Below, piece after piece: positions 61,242 through 64,000 of a stretch of DNA of 64,000 nt. Every line of letters starts with the position of its first letter. The first letter of the stretch is position 1. Made by a program: the position numbers and the translations under genes. Below the pieces are notes generated by a model that saw nothing but the letters and a program-made list of their open reading frames with translations, made no database searches and was not told the DNA's origin. The stretch comes from Natribaculum luteum (GTDB taxonomy: Archaea; Halobacteriota; Halobacteria; Halobacteriales; Natrialbaceae): the NCBI RefSeq assembly GCF_023008545.1, contig NZ_CP095397.1, positions 372,001 to 436,000 on the forward strand, given 5' to 3'.

Positions 61242-62420
61242 CTACGTGGTAAACAGCCGTCGTGGAAAGTCCGCGAGCGTCTCGGCACCGCTGGCGGTGA
61301 CGTGGAACGTCTCGCTGATCTCGACGCCGAAGTCGTCGCCCCAGATGCCGGGAATCGCGTGGAACGTCATGCCCTCCTCGAGGACCGTCTCGTCGCCGGG
61401 CCGGAGGCTCGCGGTGTGTTCGCCCCAGTCTGGCGGGTAGCCGAGTCCCATCGAGTAGCCGATGCGATCCTCCTTCTCGAGGCCGTACTGTGCGATGGTC
61501 TCCCGCCAGGCTTTCTCGACGGACTCGCAGGTTACGCCCGGTTCGACGGCGTCGAGGGCGGCCTCGAGTCCCTCGACGACGACCTCGGCCGTGCGTTCGA
61601 TCTCCGCGGGTGGGTCGCCGACGAAAGTCGTTCGCGCCATCGGGGAGTGGTACCGGTGGCGACAGCCCGAGAGTTCGATGATGACCGGATCGCCCTCCTC
61701 GAACGGCCTGTCCGTCCAGGTCAGGTGCGGCGTCCCGGTGTGGTCGCCGGAGGGCATCAGCGGCACGATCGAGGGGTAGTCGCCGCCGTACGCCTCGGTT
61801 CCGGTGATCAGCGCGTCGTAGATCGCGGCCGCCGCCTCGTACTCGGGGACGCCCTCCTCGATGGCCTCGAGACCGGCGGCCATCGCGTTCTCCGAGATCC
61901 GGGCCGCCTCGCGCATGTACTCGAGTTCCTGCTCGGACTTTCTGACCCGCACCCAGTTGACCAGCAGCGTCGCGTCCTCGAACTCGGCCTCGGGGAGGTT
62001 CTTCTGGAGGCGCACGTACGACTTCGCGGTGAAGTAGTAGGCGTCCATCTCGAGGCCGATCCGGCCGTCGGCGACGTCGAGGTCGGCGAGCACGTCGGCG
62101 AAGACGTCCATCGGGTGGAGGTCGTGGGGCGAGTGGACGTGGTCGTCGCTGTACGAGCGGATGCTCGACTCGGAGAGCCAGGTCGTCGCTCGAGCGCCGT
62201 TGGCGTCCATCTCACGGCCGATCCAGACGGGTTCGTCCCGGTCGGGCGTGACGACGACGGCCTGGTGGACGTAGAACGACCAGCCGTCGTATCCCGTGAG
62301 GTAGTTCATGTTCGCCGGGTCGGAGACGACGACGGCGTCGAGTCCCTCCTCGCGCAGCCGCGCTTTGGTCCGTTCGATCCGTCGTTCGTACTCCGCCTCG
62401 TCGAAGACAGTTCGTGGCAT
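61242..62420 (-). CDS. doeA: Ectoine hydrolase (M24 family, DoeA/EutD-like)
   Basis: Ectoine hydrolase opens the ring of ectoine to N-acetyl-2,4-diaminobutyrate. This 392-residue M24 'pita-bread' protein has SDPANMNYLTGYDGWSFYV near residue 40, WIGREMDANGARATTWLSE, SPHDLHPMDVFADVL, IGLEMDAYYFTAKSY, GGDYPSIVPLMPSG, SMGLGYPPDWGEHTASLRPGD and EEGMTFHAIPGIWGDDFGVEISE. These phrases are specific to DoeA/EutD among M24 proteins, and the length is right. The canonical metallopeptidase Asp ligands are replaced (IIELSGCRHRYHSPMART), as in creatinase and ectoine hydrolases, so it is not a prolidase. It is the key evidence for the catabolic module. Confidence 0.85.
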   Translation of the reverse strand: MPRTVFDEAEYERRIERTKARLREEGLDAVVVSDPANMNYLTGYDGWSFYVHQAVVVTPDRDEPVWIGREMDANGARATTWLSESSIRSYSDDHVHSPHDLHPMDVFADVLADLDVADGRIGLEMDAYYFTAKSYVRLQKNLPEAEFEDATLLVNWVRVRKSEQELEYMREAARISENAMAAGLEAIEEGVPEYEAAAAIYDALITGTEAYGGDYPSIVPLMPSGDHTGTPHLTWTDRPFEEGDPVIIELSGCRHRYHSPMARTTFVGDPPAEIERTAEVVVEGLEAALDAVEPGVTCESVEKAWRETIAQYGLEKEDRIGYSMGLGYPPDWGEHTASLRPGDETVLEEGMTFHAIPGIWGDDFGVEISETFHVTASGAETLADFPRRLFTT

Positions 62421-62576
62421 GGTAACGGGTCCTCTACCGGGTGGGTGTACCAGTAACGCTAAAAGTTTTTCGTGTATGTTAGAAACAGATAGTGTGTATA
62501 TTTCGGAGCGCGGGTGAGAACTATCGACTCGAGGCGAACCACCCGCCTTAAGACGGGGCGGGACGTCCCGCCGGAC

Positions 62577-63122
62577 ATGGCAGTACTCGAGACGATCGTC
62601 GTCGCGTTCTGGGCGATGTTGCCCGCGTACGTGCCGAACAACGCGGCAGTGCTCGCCGGCGGCGGGCGACCGATCGACGGCGGGCGGACGTGGGGCGACA
62701 GTCGGATCCTCGGCGACGGGAAGACCTGGCGCGGCACCGCCGTGGGGACGGCCGCCGGGGCCGTCCTAGCGCTCGTCCTCAATGCAATCTCGGGCGACGT
62801 CGGGTCAGTGACCGGCGTCGGCCTCCCGGTCTTCCCGGCCCCAGCCATCGTCGCGCTCCCGTTCGGAGCGATGCTCGGCGACATCCTCGCCTCGTTTCTC
62901 AAGCGCCGGACGGGACGCGAGCGCGGCGCGGCCTTCCCCGGCGTCGACCAGCTCGACTTCGTCGTCGTCTCGCTCGCGCTCGCGTTCGTCGCCGCCCCCG
63001 ACTGGTTCCTCGAGACGTTCACCCTGCCCGTCCTGGCGGTCGTCGTGATCATCACGCCGCTTTTGCACGTGACGACCAACGTGATCGCGTACAAACTCGG
63101 GCTGAAGAACGAACCCTGGTAA
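62577..63122 (+). CDS. carS: CDP-archaeol synthase
   Basis: CarS joins CTP to unsaturated archaetidic acid to make CDP-archaeol, the activated precursor of archaeal polar lipids. The 181-residue membrane protein has about five hydrophobic segments and the family string LPAYVPNNAAVLAGGGRPIDGG followed by RILGDGKTWRGTAVGTAAG. DQLDFVVVSLALAF lies later, at the CDP-alcohol cytidylyltransferase site. The ATG at 62577 is set just before the first helix. It is divergent from doeA and convergent on the hydrolase gene; no pathway link with either is evident. Confidence 0.92.
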   Translation: MAVLETIVVAFWAMLPAYVPNNAAVLAGGGRPIDGGRTWGDSRILGDGKTWRGTAVGTAAGAVLALVLNAISGDVGSVTGVGLPVFPAPAIVALPFGAMLGDILASFLKRRTGRERGAAFPGVDQLDFVVVSLALAFVAAPDWFLETFTLPVLAVVVIITPLLHVTTNVIAYKLGLKNEPW

Positions 63123-63134
63123 CGGTCGGTCGGA

Positions 63135-64000
63135 CTACTCGAGTGCGTCGGCCAGATCGGCCGCGACGTCGGCGTACGCCTCGTGGGCCCGGGTCAGATC
63201 GACTGGCTCTTCGAGCATCGCCATGAAGCCGTGGATCACGTCCGGGTAGTTCCGGTATGTGACGGGAACGCCGGCCGCCTCGAGTCGATCGGCGTAGGCG
63301 GCCCCGTCCTCGCGCAGTGGATCGAACCCCGCCGTGACGACCGTCGCCGGTGGCAGCCCGGACAGGTCGCGTGCGAGCCGCGGCGCGACCAGGAGGTGTA
63401 ACTCGTCGACGTCGCGCTCGAGGTAGTGGTCGCGAAACCACTCCATCTCGGCCGTCGTGAGGAAGTACCCCTCCGCGTTTTCCTCGTAGGAGTCGGTTTC
63501 GGTCGGGTCGCCGGTCACCGGATAGAGGAGAAGCTGGTACGCGATCGACGGTCCGTCGCGATGGCGGGCGAGCAACGCGGTCGCGGCGGCGAGGTTCCCG
63601 CCGGCGCTGTCGCCGGCGAGGACGATCCGGTCGGGGTCGCCGCCGATCGCCGCCGCGTCGTCCGCGAGCCACTCTAGGGCAGCGTAGCTGTCCTCGAGGG
63701 CGGCCGGGAACGGGTGTTCCGGCGCGAGTCGGTAGTCGACGCTGACGACGACGTACCCCGTCTCGGTGGCGAGTTTCCGACACGAGGGATCGTGTGAGTC
63801 GAGACTCCCGATCACCCAGCCACCGCCGTGGAGATAACAGACGACCGGCCGCGACTCGTCGGGCCGCGGATCGTAGATCCGAACCGGGAGGTCGCCACCG
63901 GGTCCGTCGATCGTCCGCTCCTCGACCGACGCGACCTGGATCGACGGCTCGTCACGGCCGAGCAGTCCGTCGAGGAGGTCACGAGCCTCGAGCGGCGAGA
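63135..64000 (-). CDS. Alpha/beta hydrolase, hormone-sensitive lipase type (partial)
   Basis: The gene runs beyond the window end, so its N terminus is missing; about 288 residues are visible. The oxyanion-hole motif CYLHGGGWVIGS, VDYRLAPEHPFPAALEDSY, the nucleophile elbow VLAGDSAGGNLAA, the Asp region VVTAGFDPLREDGAAYADRL and the His in DVIHGFMAML make a complete catalytic triad. It is a carboxylesterase of family IV acting on short-chain esters. The natural substrate is unknown. It converges on carS with 12 bases between. Confidence 0.92.
   Translation of the reverse strand, partial: SPLEARDLLDGLLGRDEPSIQVASVEERTIDGPGGDLPVRIYDPRPDESRPVVCYLHGGGWVIGSLDSHDPSCRKLATETGYVVVSVDYRLAPEHPFPAALEDSYAALEWLADDAAAIGGDPDRIVLAGDSAGGNLAAATALLARHRDGPSIAYQLLLYPVTGDPTETDSYEENAEGYFLTTAEMEWFRDHYLERDVDELHLLVAPRLARDLSGLPPATVVTAGFDPLREDGAAYADRLEAAGVPVTYRNYPDVIHGFMAMLEEPVDLTRAHEAYADVAADLADALE

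Noticed and set aside
61242-62420. Xaa-Pro aminopeptidase/prolidase
   Set aside because: The Asp metal ligands of M24 peptidases are replaced, and several long segments are specific to ectoine hydrolases.
1-64000. CRISPR array, rRNA operon or insertion sequence
   Set aside because: No regularly spaced direct repeats, no rRNA-like sequence and no transposase were seen in any frame.

Overview
The window is chromosomal DNA of a halophilic archaeon, most likely a member of the Natrialbales (order-level placement is inference). The G+C content is high, the proteins are very acidic, and many genes carry a TATA-like box about 25-30 bases before a start codon with no room for a leader. Many encoded families are typical of haloarchaea: AglB, AglJ, RbkR, CarS, Taw1 and short GlpABC/GlpK. 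No rRNA gene, intact tRNA gene or CRISPR array was recognised.

Layout. (1) 1-6,000: branched-chain amino acid synthesis on the minus strand (leuA, then ilvB-ilvN-ilvC-small protein-leuC, cut by the window edge). A palindrome overlaps the ilvB TATA box, and leuA appears to have a frameshift near its 5' end. (2) 6,300-10,000: small haloarchaeal genes (ferritin-like, VOC, degenerate metallo-beta-lactamase fold, ribbon-helix-helix) and two dispersed palindromic elements. (3) 10,000-34,000: a protein N-glycosylation locus running from aglJ to the oligosaccharyltransferase aglB. It includes GlmU-like and GlmS enzymes, an SQD1-like UDP-sulfoquinovose synthase with two more nucleotide-sugar SDR enzymes, a TrmB regulator, a flippase, glycosyltransferases, two alkaline-phosphatase/sulfatase-fold proteins and an arylsulfotransferase-like protein. 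A DUF368 polyprenyl-phosphate transporter candidate follows aglB. The stretch 22.4-28.6 kb is visibly richer in A+T and looks like an exchangeable glycan cassette.

(4) 34,000-36,300: a 44-residue hydrophobic peptide gene, with an operator-like inverted repeat in its promoter, facing a CHAT-domain protease gene. (5) 36,400-43,000: glycerol catabolism, with glpABC divergent from glpK and a shared sequence in both promoters. (6) 43,000-49,300: housekeeping genes (phosphoglycolate phosphatase, taw1, rbkR-ribB, ilvE, DUF502, proline dehydrogenase). (7) 49,400-62,400: a catabolic region whose key gene is a clear ectoine hydrolase (DoeA/EutD-like). It is accompanied by two class III aminotransferases, RidA, two AbgA-like M20 amidohydrolases, a BCCT transporter, a threonine-dehydratase-like enzyme and a 2-hydroxyacid dehydrogenase. 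I read this as a haloarchaeal ectoine/hydroxyectoine uptake and degradation module (inference). (8) 62,500-64,000: carS and a truncated alpha/beta hydrolase.

The strongest candidates for new biology are the sulfur-sugar glycosylation locus with a TrmB-type operator, the pairing of aglB with DUF368, the peptide/CHAT module, the ectoine module and the dispersed palindromes that abut stop codons.
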